Below, piece by piece: positions 1-8,200 of a DNA stretch of 64,000 nucleotides; position 1 is the stretch's first letter; each line of letters starts with the position of its first letter. A program made the translations under genes and the position numbers. The notes beneath the pieces are model-generated. The model had not been told where the DNA came from. It ran no database searches and was given only the letters and a program-made list of their open reading frames with translations. The DNA comes from Magnetospirillum moscoviense (GTDB lineage Bacteria > Pseudomonadota > Alphaproteobacteria > Rhodospirillales > Magnetospirillaceae), in the NCBI RefSeq assembly GCF_001650635.1, contig NZ_LWQU01000130.1:1-64000 (forward strand), given 5' to 3'.

Positions 1-78
1 GGCATCTCTGAAATCCAGCGCCTGGGCCAAGCCAGGACGAAGCCGCCTGCGCGAAACTATTGACAGCGAACATGAGAG

Positions 79-239
79 CAGGCTGCTAAAAAACTCGCTC
101 CGCCTTCCATTCCAGCGTCACCCCCGCGCAGGCGGGTGTCCATGTTGGGGCGAAATGAATATCCCTACCACAAGATATTGAGTGGCTGCTGCATGGATTC
201 CCGCTTTCGCGGGAATGACGGGAGTTTTTCCGCAGCCTG
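79..239. repeat. MITE-like repeat with terminal inverted repeats
   Basis: Bases 79-96 and 222-239 form an 18-base imperfect terminal inverted repeat with two mismatches (CAGGCTGC followed by an A-rich run and ACTC). Inside is a perfect stem-loop, ATTCCCGC at 197-204 and GCGGGAAT at 209-216, and a weaker one near 120-140. Ends plus internal REP-type hairpins without any coding sequence suit a non-autonomous mobile repeat. Family assignment is inference. Confidence 0.6.
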
Positions 240-491
240 TTAGATTGACTCACGCCCCCACACTGCGACATGGACATCCCTGATTGCCCGGCCAAGCCCG
301 ACAGCGATAATAAAGAATGGCTTGCATCGCCTACGACTTTCGCGACGACGTCGTCCTCAAGGTCAGAGCAGCCCAATTCAGGGGGTTCTCACCGTACCCT
401 CGGGGGGCACGACCCGCTTTCGAAAGCGGGGAGACCAAAAGAAAGCAGGCGGGCGACCCGTTAATATTTTACCGAAATAAGCCCAAGCGAA
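240..491. other. intergenic stretch with an 18-bp perfect palindrome
   Basis: No convincing gene was seen here. A perfect palindrome, CCCGCTTTCGAAAGCGGG, lies at 413-430, downstream of the minus-strand gene that ends at 492. It could be a transcript-end hairpin, but no T tract follows it in that direction. Short open frames in the stretch have no recognisable content. Confidence 0.4.
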
Positions 492-917
492 TCAGGCCAA
501 GGCCAGGACACTCGACACCGCCATCGCCAACAGCAGCGGCACCAAGATCAGCAGCGGCAATCCGCCTGGCCGGCGGAGCAGCGGGACGGCCACCACCAGC
601 CCCCACGCCACCAGCACCAGCGTCACCACGACGGCGAATTCGCCCGGCCCGTGCGGGCGGAACAGCGGGAAGCCCCAGCGGGTTTCAACGAAGACGCCAG
701 AGGGGTTGAACAGCGCCGCCAAGCTGCCGGCCAGGGCCAGGGCATAGGGGCGGCTGACGGCGCAGCCGCAGCCGCCACCAACCCGGGCGGCGGCATGGAT
801 GAACATGGCGGCAGCCAGCGGCCGCAGGCCGACGGCGATCAGACCGACCGGTTCAGGGAAGATCGGCGCGACCAAGGCCGCCACCACCAGGACGGCGCAA
901 GCCCCCAGCCCGATCAC
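492..917 (-). CDS. small hypothetical membrane protein
   Basis: A 141-residue protein starting with GTG. It is strongly hydrophobic, with roughly four membrane segments: residues 2-20, 24-45, 58-72 and a long C-terminal pair around 92-140 separated by a short basic turn (LLRRPGG). The start overlaps the stop of the upstream MCP gene (GTG and TGA share bases 914-917), so it is probably translated by coupling as the last gene of the STAS-PAS-MCP operon. I do not recognise the family. The position suggests a membrane partner of the chemoreceptor, which is inference only. Confidence 0.6.
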   Translation of the reverse strand: MIGLGACAVLVVAALVAPIFPEPVGLIAVGLRPLAAAMFIHAAARVGGGCGCAVSRPYALALAGSLAALFNPSGVFVETRWGFPLFRPHGPGEFAVVVTLVLVAWGLVVAVPLLRRPGGLPLLILVPLLLAMAVSSVLALA

Positions 918-2224
918 CGCACTTTCTGCAGGTATTGCTCGACCCGGCCGCTCAAGGATTGCACCACCTCGCTCAGCAGGTTGGCACTCCAGATCACGCG
1001 GATGGTGCCGCCGCAGGCCTGGGCCGACACCTGCGACACCACCGCCACCGAGTGCGACACCTCTTCCGCCTTTTGCGCCACGTCCTCGATGTTGGCCGAG
1101 ATGTCGCGCGTTGCCGCTTCCTGCTTCTGCACCGCCTGGGCGATGGTCGCGGTGATCTCGTCCATCTGGCGGATGGTGCCGACGATCTCGTCGATGGCCG
1201 ACACCGCCTCGCGCGCCGCGCTCTGGATGGCGCCGACCTGACTGGTGATGTCCTCGGTGGCCCGGGCCGTCTGGTTGGCCAGGCTTTTCACCTCGTGCGC
1301 CACCACCGCAAAGCCCTTGCCGGCTTCGCCCGCGCGTGCTGCCTCGATGGTCGCATTCAGGGCCAGCAGGTTGGTCTGGCTGGCGATCTCGCTGATCAAC
1401 TGGACCACCGTGCCGATCTTCGTGACCGCCTGGGCCAGGCCGTTAACCCGCTGCGAGGTCGAGGAAATATTGGCCACCGCCTCGTGGGCGACCGAGCTGG
1501 ACAGCGTCACCTGCTGCGAGATTTCGTTGATGGCTTCGGCCAGTTGGCGGGTCACTTCCGACACCGCCTGGGCGCTTTCCGAGGTCGCCTGGGCGGCGTC
1601 GCCGACATCGATCGAGCGCGAGCCGGCCCGTTCCGACCGTTGGGCCATCTGGTCGGCGGTCTTGGCGATGCCGTCGGTCGACTTGGCGACCTGGCTGACC
1701 ATCGCCTTGACCGCTTCCTCGAAGTCGGCGGTTTCCTTGCCGCGTTCCTCCATGTCGCCCAGCACCTTGTTGATCAGGCGGGCGAAGGTCAGGAAGTCGC
1801 CGCGCAGCCCCTCTTCCGGGATGATGCGGAAATATTCCTTGCGGCCGGCCCGGGCCATGGCGGCGCCGGTATCCTTGGCGAATTCCTCGGACAGGTCCAA
1901 CAAGCGGTTGACGCCGTGCAGCAACCGGCCCAGATCGTCGTCGCGGCCGATACGCAGGATGCGGGCGTTGAGGTCGCCGGCCGAGGCCGCCATCACCACA
2001 TCGGCCGAACGGCGGATCAGCTCACGCTCGGTCGCGCTCTGCCCGCCGCCACCGCCGGCCAGCCCGATCGCCGCCAGGGCGGCCCCCGCCATCGCCAGCA
2101 GCAGCACCCCCAGGGCGACACCATCCAGCCCGCTTTTCACCGCCAGCGCCAAAGCGGCCGCCGCCAGAAGGACCAAGCCGATCCAGCCCCACAGGGCCTT
2201 GCCGCCGGAAGTTGGGCTCGACAT
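914..2224 (-). CDS. methyl-accepting chemotaxis protein without a periplasmic sensor domain
   Basis: A 436-residue chemoreceptor. The start at 2224 is chosen because GGAGG lies six bases upstream; a longer frame to 2290 would run into the repeat. Two adjacent membrane segments (about residues 9-30 and 34-56) are separated by only a few residues, so there is no ligand-binding domain outside the cell. A HAMP-like linker follows (about 70-140), then a classic MCP signalling domain with the hairpin tip around [19 protein letters not shown]. Such receptors usually take input from a cytoplasmic partner. The upstream Aer-type PAS gene at 2353-2883 is the obvious candidate, giving a split energy/redox taxis receptor (inference). 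Confidence 0.9.
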   Translation of the reverse strand: MSSPTSGGKALWGWIGLVLLAAAALALAVKSGLDGVALGVLLLAMAGAALAAIGLAGGGGGQSATERELIRRSADVVMAASAGDLNARILRIGRDDDLGRLLHGVNRLLDLSEEFAKDTGAAMARAGRKEYFRIIPEEGLRGDFLTFARLINKVLGDMEERGKETADFEEAVKAMVSQVAKSTDGIAKTADQMAQRSERAGSRSIDVGDAAQATSESAQAVSEVTRQLAEAINEISQQVTLSSSVAHEAVANISSTSQRVNGLAQAVTKIGTVVQLISEIASQTNLLALNATIEAARAGEAGKGFAVVAHEVKSLANQTARATEDITSQVGAIQSAAREAVSAIDEIVGTIRQMDEITATIAQAVQKQEAATRDISANIEDVAQKAEEVSHSVAVVSQVSAQACGGTIRVIWSANLLSEVVQSLSGRVEQYLQKVR

Positions 2225-2236
2225 CGGTGCCTCCTC

Positions 2237-2355
2237 GTGTGGTGTTTCTGAAATTCGCATGGCAATTCGAATTGCAGAATCACCACACAATTCAACAAAT
2301 GAGTGGCCTGCTTATCCCCGGAATTCGCTATGCGAATTTCGGGGGCAGGACACTA
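2237..2355 (-). repeat. 120-bp two-hairpin dispersed element, copy 1
   Basis: Read on the minus strand this is about 80% identical by eye to 59884-60003. It begins TAGTGTCCTGC, which pairs with GCAGGCCACT further in. A second hairpin starts TTGTGTGGTGATTC and closes with a matching CACCACAC end. Its first three bases, TAG at 2355-2353, are the stop codon of the PAS gene, and its far end abuts the ribosome-binding site of the MCP gene, so it fills the whole gap between two operon genes. Confidence 0.85.
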
Positions 2356-2883
2356 CCGACAAATAGCGAAAATCAGCTGGTCGTAACTGGAAAATCCCAA
2401 CTGGCCGACCGTGGCCTTCAGGGCGGCATAGGATTGCTCCAGGCCGGCCTTGCGATCGGGATTGGATTTTTCGATTTCCAGCAACTGGGCGTAAAGCGGC
2501 TTGACGGTGTCGACCGCCGATTGCTTGGGCACCCGCCGATTGGAATGATAGCCGACGATGGCGCCGTCGGGGCCGAAATTGGGGGTGACGTGGGCGAACA
2601 CCCAATATTCGTCGCCGTTCTTGGCGCGGTTCAGCACATAGGCAAAGATTTCGTCGCCCAGCTCGATCACGTCCCACAGCAGGCGGAACACGCAGCGCGG
2701 CATGGCCGGATGACGCAGGATCGAATGGGGGGCGCCCAGCAACTCGTCCTCGGAATAGCCGCTCATGGCGATGAAGACGTCGTTGGCATAGGTGATCTTG
2801 CCGGTCCGGTCGGTCTTCGACACGATGATCTCGTCGGGGCGGAATGACCGCTCCTTGCCGGTCAGAAACAGATCGGCCGCCAT
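2353..2883 (-). CDS. Aer-type PAS domain protein
   Basis: A 176-residue soluble protein consisting mainly of one PAS domain (about residues 15-125). Conserved blocks include GKITYANDVFIAMSGYSEDEL, trimmed here to its core SGYSEDELLG, and HSILRHPAMP, typical of the PAS of aerotaxis receptor Aer, which binds FAD. Residues 130-176 are helical. AGGAG stands seven bases before the ATG. It follows the STAS gene by 24 bases and precedes a membrane MCP lacking its own sensor, so it is probably the sensory half of a two-protein redox receptor (inference). Its stop codon TAG is the first three bases of the 120-bp repeat, so the original C-terminus may have been changed by the insertion. Confidence 0.85.
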   Translation of the reverse strand: MAADLFLTGKERSFRPDEIIVSKTDRTGKITYANDVFIAMSGYSEDELLGAPHSILRHPAMPRCVFRLLWDVIELGDEIFAYVLNRAKNGDEYWVFAHVTPNFGPDGAIVGYHSNRRVPKQSAVDTVKPLYAQLLEIEKSNPDRKAGLEQSYAALKATVGQLGFSSYDQLIFAICR

Positions 2884-2907
2884 CTCAGCTCTCCTGACCA
2901 GAAATCA

Positions 2908-3213
2908 TCATGGGATGATCTCGAAGGTCTTTGCGGCCTCGGTCAGCTCAAGCAGGCGGGCGACCTTGTCCTTCGGTCGGGCCAAGGACAGCTTGGCCCC
3001 GATGGCGGCGACGTCTTCCTGGGCGATGTACAAAAGGCCCAGCCCGACGGAATCGATCATCGTCAGTTCCGACAGGTCGAAGACCACCGCCTGGGGGCGC
3101 TTCGCGACGATGTTGGCCAGCAACTCGCGGAATTCGACGTTGACGGTGAAGTTCATTTGTCCGGTGAACGTCACGGTGACGGTCCCGGACTGTTCGCTGA
3201 ACCGGTAACTCAT
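2908..3213 (-). CDS. STAS domain protein (anti-sigma-factor-antagonist-like)
   Basis: A 101-residue single STAS domain. The start at 3213 is preferred to one at 3246 because AGGGGA precedes it at good spacing. The motif MIDSVGLGLL (about residues 55-64) carries the conserved serine that is phosphorylated by a switch kinase in SpoIIAA-type proteins, so phosphoregulation is possible. No kinase or phosphatase of that family is in the window. It is the first gene of a minus-strand operon with PAS and MCP genes. STAS proteins in such clusters may link partner-switching to chemotaxis; the exact partner cannot be told from the sequence. Confidence 0.8.
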   Translation of the reverse strand: MSYRFSEQSGTVTVTFTGQMNFTVNVEFRELLANIVAKRPQAVVFDLSELTMIDSVGLGLLYIAQEDVAAIGAKLSLARPKDKVARLLELTEAAKTFEIIP

Positions 3214-3324
3214 GCCATATCCCCTGAACAGGACCATGCGACGCACAGCCCACTAACCATTCGGTTATAGTATGAACCCGCAGGCAGGATTGGAAAGTGG
3301 AATTCTCATCTCTCCACTAACTTA

Positions 3325-5091
3325 TCACATGGCTTCAAGTTCATCGATAAAGCCCACCACCACGTCCAGTCCCTGGCGCCAGAAGGCCGGGTCGGCGGCG
3401 TTCAGACCGAAGGGCGCCAGCAGATCGCCGTGGCGCAGGGTGCCGCCGGCCTTCAGCATGTCGAGATACTTGTCCTGGAAGCCCGGTGCGCCCTGCTGGT
3501 AGACCGAGTAAAGCGAATTGACCAGGCAATCGCCGAACGCATAGGCGTAGACATAGAACGGCGTGTGGACGAAGTGCGGGATATAGGTCCAGAACGCCTT
3601 GTATTCGTCGTGGAAGCAGAGCGCCGGCCCCAGGCTGTCGGTCTGGATCTTCATCCAGATTTCGCCGATCCGTTCGGCCGACAATTCGCCCGAGCGGCGT
3701 TCTTCGTGCACCATGCTCTCGAATTGGTAGAAGGCGACCTGGCGGACCACGGTGTTCAGCATGTCCTCGACCTTGCCGGCCAGCATGGCCTTGCGGCGCT
3801 TCGGCGTGGCGGCGCCCGCCAGCATCGACTGGAAGGTCAGCATCTCGCCGAACACCGACGCGGTCTCGGCCAGGGTCAAGGGGGTGTCGGCCATCAGGCC
3901 GCCCTGGCCGGCGGCCAGGACCTGATGGACGCCATGGCCCAATTCGTGGGCCAGGGTCATGACGTCGCGGGTCTTGCCCTGGAAGTTGACCAGCAGATAG
4001 GGGTGGACGCTGGTGACGGTCGGATGGGCGAAGGCGCCCGGCGACTTGCCGGGCCGAACCGGCGCGTCGATCCAGTTGGAATCGAAGAATTTCCGCCCGA
4101 TTCCGGCCAATTCGGGGCTGAAGGCCTGGTAGGCGGTCAGCACGGTGTCACGCGCCTGACCCCAGGTGAAGGTGGTATCGTCGTCATCGGGCAGCGGCGC
4201 GTTGCGATCCCAGTAATCCAGGCAACCAACGCCGAACCACTTGGCCTTCAGCCGATAATAGCGGTGGCTCAATTGCTCGTAGCACGAGCTGACGGCGGCG
4301 ACCAGGGCATCGACCACCTCGTCTTCCACCTGGTTGGACAGGTTGCGCGACGATTGCGGCCGGGCGTAGCGGCGCCACTTGTCCTCGATCTCCTTGTCCT
4401 TGGCCAGGGTGTTGGTGATCAGCGCGAACAAGGGGGCGTTCTCGCCCAGCACCATTCCCAAGCCCTTGGCGGCCTCGCGGCGCTTGGCCGGGTCGCGGTC
4501 GCTCATCAGATGCAGGGCCTCGGCCGAGGTCAGCGACTGGCCGCCGATGGGAAAGCGCAGCCGGGCCATGGTCTCGTCGAACAGGCGGTTCCAGGCGGCG
4601 CGCCCGGCCACCGACTTCTCGTGCAGCAGCTTCTCGCACTCGTCGGACAATTGGTGATCGCGGAACACCCGGACGTCGCGCAGCCACGGCGCATAATGGC
4701 CGGCGGCCGGGTCGGCCTGCTTGGCGGCCAGCACCGCATCGTCCAGGCGGTTGATTTCCAGCGTGAAGAACAAGGTGTGGGTCGAGATGTCGGTCACCCG
4801 TTCCTGGATGCCCTGATAGAAGCGGGCGCGTTCCGGGTCGGTCTGGTCGCCGGAATAAAGCAACTGGGCATAGGACAGGGCGCGATAGATCACTTCGCCC
4901 AGGCGCTCGTAAAGGGCGATGGCGGCACCGAACTCGGCCCCCGACAGATCGGCCAGCCGACCGGCGAAGCGCTCGGAAAAAGCCTTGGCCTGGGCCTCGG
5001 CATCGTCGAGATCGCGGGCCAGTTCGGGCGAATCGGGCGCGGCATAAAGGTCGGACAGATCCCATTCGGGAAGGGTGTCGATGTGGTTCAT
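3325..5091 (-). CDS. pepF: oligoendopeptidase F, M3B family zinc metallopeptidase
   Basis: A 588-residue cytoplasmic peptidase, the normal length for the M3B family. The zinc site HELGH appears in LAHELGHGVHQ at about residue 378, and the third ligand is expected in the glutamate-rich segment roughly 25 residues later (AETASVFGEML). The N-terminal half is the helical lobe that shields the active-site channel and restricts substrates to short peptides. AAGGAGG precedes the ATG. It stands alone, divergent from the acyl-CoA synthetase gene. Its likely role is turnover of oligopeptides. Confidence 0.95.
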   Translation of the reverse strand: MNHIDTLPEWDLSDLYAAPDSPELARDLDDAEAQAKAFSERFAGRLADLSGAEFGAAIALYERLGEVIYRALSYAQLLYSGDQTDPERARFYQGIQERVTDISTHTLFFTLEINRLDDAVLAAKQADPAAGHYAPWLRDVRVFRDHQLSDECEKLLHEKSVAGRAAWNRLFDETMARLRFPIGGQSLTSAEALHLMSDRDPAKRREAAKGLGMVLGENAPLFALITNTLAKDKEIEDKWRRYARPQSSRNLSNQVEDEVVDALVAAVSSCYEQLSHRYYRLKAKWFGVGCLDYWDRNAPLPDDDDTTFTWGQARDTVLTAYQAFSPELAGIGRKFFDSNWIDAPVRPGKSPGAFAHPTVTSVHPYLLVNFQGKTRDVMTLAHELGHGVHQVLAAGQGGLMADTPLTLAETASVFGEMLTFQSMLAGAATPKRRKAMLAGKVEDMLNTVVRQVAFYQFESMVHEERRSGELSAERIGEIWMKIQTDSLGPALCFHDEYKAFWTYIPHFVHTPFYVYAYAFGDCLVNSLYSVYQQGAPGFQDKYLDMLKAGGTLRHGDLLAPFGLNAADPAFWRQGLDVVVGFIDELEAM

Positions 5092-5158
5092 GCCGGGAGC
5101 CTCCTTGCCATCGGACCGAAAAACGCGTTGAACTAACAGCTAAGGGAGGGAGGCCCCC

Positions 5159-6964
5159 ATGTCCATCGATTACGACGCGGCCCGCAGCATACCGGCCATT
5201 TTCCTGGCGCAGGCCGACCAATTGGGCGACAAGCCCTTCCTGGCGGCCAAGCAGGGTGGGGCTTGGTGTTCCATCTCGTGGGCCGAGGCGCGCGACCGCG
5301 CCCTGGCCCTGGCCTCGGGCCTGAAGGGTTTGGGACTGGCCCCGGGCGACCGGGTCATGCTGGTGTCGGAAAACCGCCCGGAATGGGCCATCGCCGACCT
5401 GGCCATCATGCTGGCCGGCGGCATCACCGTGCCGGCCTATGTCACCAACAATGCCGCCGACCATTTGCACATCCTGACCGATTCGGGGGCGCGGATCATC
5501 CTGGTCTCGACCGCCGCCCTGGCCGAGCGGGTACTCGAGGCCGCCGTCCGCTCGGCCCGACCGCCGACAATCATCTGTCTGGACATGCCCGAGCGCCACC
5601 AGGCCCATCAGGTCACGGTGCTGGACTGGGCCGAAACCGCCCAGGCCGAGCCCGACGTCGTCCAGCTCATTCGCCGTCAGACCGCCGACATTCGCCGCGA
5701 CGACATAGCCTGCCTGATCTACACCTCGGGCACCGGGGGTGCGCCAAGGGGGGTCATGCTGTCGCACGGAGCCATGATCGCCGATTGCGCCGGCGCCTTC
5801 CGGCTATTGGAACGGGTCCGCCTGGCCGACGAGGTCTTCCTGTCGTTCCTGCCGCTGTCGCACGCCTATGAACACACCGTCGGGCTGATCTTCCCCATCA
5901 CCATCGGCGCCCGGATCGTCTATGCCGAGGGGCTGGAGCAATTGGCCGCCAACATGGCCGAGATCCGGCCCACCATCATGACCGCCGTGCCGCGCCTGTA
6001 CGAAAGCATGCGAGCGCGCATTCTCAAGGCGGTCGAGCGCCAAGGCGGCGCCAAGGCCAAACTGTTCCACCAGGCCGTTGACCTGGGCCGGAAGCGATAT
6101 CTGCACGGGCGGCTGGGGCCGCTGGACTGGCTGGCCGACAAGGCGCTGGACCGGCTGGTGCGCACCAAGGTCGCGGCTCGTTTCGGCGGCCGCCTGAAGG
6201 CGCTGGTGTCGGGCGGCGCGCCCCTGGCGCCCGAGGTCGGGTTGTTCTTCACCGCGCTGGGCGTGCCGATCCTGCAGGGCTATGGCCAGACCGAGGCCGG
6301 GCCGGCCATCTCCTGCAGCCCGCCCGACCGTATCCGCATCGAGACGGTCGGCCCGCCGCTGGCCGGCATCGAGCTGGCCATCGCCGAGGACGGCGAGATC
6401 CTGGTCCGCGGCGAGGTGGTGATGACCGGCTATTGGAACGACCCCGCCGCCACCGCCCGCACCATCGACACCGACGGCTGGCTGAAGACCGGCGACATCG
6501 GCGAAATCGATCCCGACGGCTATCTGCGCATCACCGATCGCAAGAAGGACATCATCGTCAACTCGGGCGGCGACAACGTCTCGCCGCAGCGGGTCGAGGG
6601 GCTGTTGACCCTGCGCCCGGAAATCGCCCAGGCGATGGTGCATGGCGACCGCCGCCCGCATCTGGTGGCCTTGCTGGTCCCCGACGGCGACTGGGCGGCC
6701 CAGTGGGCCAGGGACAATGGCCAAGCCGGCGAGTTGGCCGAGTGGTGCGCCCTGCCCGCTTTTCGCCGCGCCGTCGCCGACGCGGTCGATCATGTCAATG
6801 CTGGATTGTCACCGATCGAGAAGGTCCGCCGCTTCGTCCTGTGTGCCGAGCCCTTCACCACCGACAACGGCATGATGACCCCGACACTGAAGGTCCGCCG
6901 CCATGTGGTGCGCGAACGGTTCGGCGCCCAGCTCGAGGCCCTTTATCATACGAAATCCGAATAA
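5159..6964 (+). CDS. long-chain acyl-CoA synthetase, AMP-forming
   Basis: A 601-residue ANL-superfamily enzyme of the FadD15 type, which activates fatty acids with ATP and CoA. The phosphate-binding loop appears as YTSGTGGAPRG (about residues 187-197), a slight variant of YTSGTTGxPKG. The adenine motif YGQTEAGP (about 377) and the hinge GWLKTGDIGEIDPDGYLRI, seen here as LKTGDIGEID (about 440), are intact, as is the DRKKDIIV stretch. GGGAGGGAGG precedes the ATG. It is monocistronic, divergent from pepF. Chain-length preference cannot be read from the sequence. Confidence 0.92.
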   Translation: MSIDYDAARSIPAIFLAQADQLGDKPFLAAKQGGAWCSISWAEARDRALALASGLKGLGLAPGDRVMLVSENRPEWAIADLAIMLAGGITVPAYVTNNAADHLHILTDSGARIILVSTAALAERVLEAAVRSARPPTIICLDMPERHQAHQVTVLDWAETAQAEPDVVQLIRRQTADIRRDDIACLIYTSGTGGAPRGVMLSHGAMIADCAGAFRLLERVRLADEVFLSFLPLSHAYEHTVGLIFPITIGARIVYAEGLEQLAANMAEIRPTIMTAVPRLYESMRARILKAVERQGGAKAKLFHQAVDLGRKRYLHGRLGPLDWLADKALDRLVRTKVAARFGGRLKALVSGGAPLAPEVGLFFTALGVPILQGYGQTEAGPAISCSPPDRIRIETVGPPLAGIELAIAEDGEILVRGEVVMTGYWNDPAATARTIDTDGWLKTGDIGEIDPDGYLRITDRKKDIIVNSGGDNVSPQRVEGLLTLRPEIAQAMVHGDRRPHLVALLVPDGDWAAQWARDNGQAGELAEWCALPAFRRAVADAVDHVNAGLSPIEKVRRFVLCAEPFTTDNGMMTPTLKVRRHVVRERFGAQLEALYHTKSE

Positions 6965-6974
6965 TTCGGATTTC
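6952..6974. other. perfect palindrome over the acyl-CoA synthetase stop codon
   Basis: Bases 6952-6962 (GAAATCCGAAT) and 6964-6974 (ATTCGGATTTC) form an 11-base perfect inverted repeat with a single central base, and the TAA stop lies in its centre. It sits between convergent genes ending at 6964 and 7031. It could be a transcript-end hairpin or a protein site; no T run follows on the plus strand. Confidence 0.45.
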
Positions 6975-7030
6975 AAGGCCCTCGCCGGGCGGGGCCTGCG
7001 GCCCCTTGGCCGCGCCCTATGGGCGCCGGA

Positions 7031-8011
7031 TCACAGCCCGTGATAGGTCTTGAACCACTCGATGAACTTGGGCACGCCTTCCGCGATCGGCGTCGTCGGC
7101 GCGAAGCCGACGTCACGCTGGATGGCGGTGATGTCGGCATAGGTTTCCTTGACGTCACCCGGCTGCATCGGCTCGAGCACGTATTCGGCCTTGCGGCCCA
7201 GGCACTTCTCGATCAGCCCGACATAATCCATCAGGCTTTCGGAAGAGTTGTTGCCGATATTGTAGATGCGATAGGGCGGCAGGCCGCCTTCATCCTTGGG
7301 CGGATTGTCCAGCACCCCGATGACGCCCGAGACGATGTCGTCGATATAGGTGAAGTCGCGGCGCATGTCGCCATTGTTGAAGACATGGATCGGCTTGCCG
7401 TCGACGATGGCCCGCGCGAACAGGAAGGCGGCCATGTCGGGGCGCCCCCACGGGCCGTACACCGTGAAGAAGCGAAGTCCGGTGGTCGGCAGCCGGTACA
7501 GGTGCGAGTACGAATGGCTCATCAGCTCGCACGAGCGCTTGGTGGCGGCATAAAGCGAAATCGGGGTATCGACCCGGTCATCGACCGAGAAGGGCAGCTT
7601 GGTGTTGGTGCCATAGACCGACGACGAACTGGCATAGACGAAATGGCGGCAATTGGGATTGTTGCGGGCCATTTCCATCAGGACCAGATGACCCTCGACA
7701 TTCGAGCGGGTGTAGTCGTGCGGCGCCTTCAGCGAATGGCGCACGCCGGCCTGGGCCGCCAGGTTGATATAGGCGGTGATGTCGGGGAACAACTCGGCCA
7801 CTTCGGCCATGGCCGGGCGTTCGGCGATGTCGGCCTGGATGAAGGAAAAGCCCGGATGCTCGGTCAGCCGCGCCAGACGGGCGCGCTTCAGGGCCGGATC
7901 GTAATAGGGGTTGAGGTTATCGACCCCGACGACCTTTTCACCGCGCTCCAGCAGGCGAAGCGAGGTGTGGTAACCGATGAATCCGGCGGCGCCAGTGACG
8001 AGAACGCTCAT
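7031..8011 (-). CDS. NAD-dependent epimerase, UDP-glucuronate 4-epimerase type
   Basis: A 326-residue short-chain dehydrogenase/reductase of the extended class. The N-terminal NAD site is TGAAGFIG (about residues 6-13), followed by VVGVDNLNPYYD, a signature of bacterial UDP-glucuronate 4-epimerases (LpsL/CapI type). The catalytic pair is in YAATK (about residues 152-156), with a serine-rich SSSSVYG block upstream, and the tail has the usual FIEWFKTYH ending. It supplies UDP-galacturonate for lipopolysaccharide or capsule. It is alone and divergent from the oxidoreductase gene. Substrate identity is inferred from similarity. Confidence 0.88.
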   Translation of the reverse strand: MSVLVTGAAGFIGYHTSLRLLERGEKVVGVDNLNPYYDPALKRARLARLTEHPGFSFIQADIAERPAMAEVAELFPDITAYINLAAQAGVRHSLKAPHDYTRSNVEGHLVLMEMARNNPNCRHFVYASSSSVYGTNTKLPFSVDDRVDTPISLYAATKRSCELMSHSYSHLYRLPTTGLRFFTVYGPWGRPDMAAFLFARAIVDGKPIHVFNNGDMRRDFTYIDDIVSGVIGVLDNPPKDEGGLPPYRIYNIGNNSSESLMDYVGLIEKCLGRKAEYVLEPMQPGDVKETYADITAIQRDVGFAPTTPIAEGVPKFIEWFKTYHGL

Positions 8012-8106
8012 GAGACGACCCTGATATGAATGACGCCCTTGATATACCCCGGACGGCCCCGGAAATCACCCCCTCAAATTGGCCGGCGAATTGGCAAGTT
8101 TGTTGC

Positions 8107-8120
8107 CTGATCGACATCAA
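8107..8120. promoter_or_regulatory. FNR/FixK-like binding site upstream of the ferredoxin oxidoreductase
   Basis: CTGAT-CGAC-ATCAA matches the FNR/FixK consensus TTGAT-N4-ATCAA at nine of ten positions. It is 81 bases upstream of the start of the oxygen-sensitive indolepyruvate oxidoreductase and 96 bases from the divergent epimerase start, in an AT-rich stretch. Low-oxygen activation of the oxidoreductase is inferred. Confidence 0.5.
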
Positions 8121-8200
8121 TTTAATGATTTGATTGCGTTTTTTCGCCACCTCTTCCGAAATCCGCCTTTCCTCCCCACGTCAAATCAAGGGAGGCCACC

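Noticed and set aside
86-376. Minus-strand 96-codon ORF at the window start
   Set aside because: It crosses the MITE-like hairpins and has no family features or ribosome site.
405-450. Possible tRNA or riboswitch around the 413-430 palindrome
   Set aside because: No cloverleaf or known aptamer pattern could be built.
3430-5136. Long plus-strand ORF opposite pepF
   Set aside because: It is a high-GC shadow; the minus strand has the M3B motifs and a ribosome-binding site.
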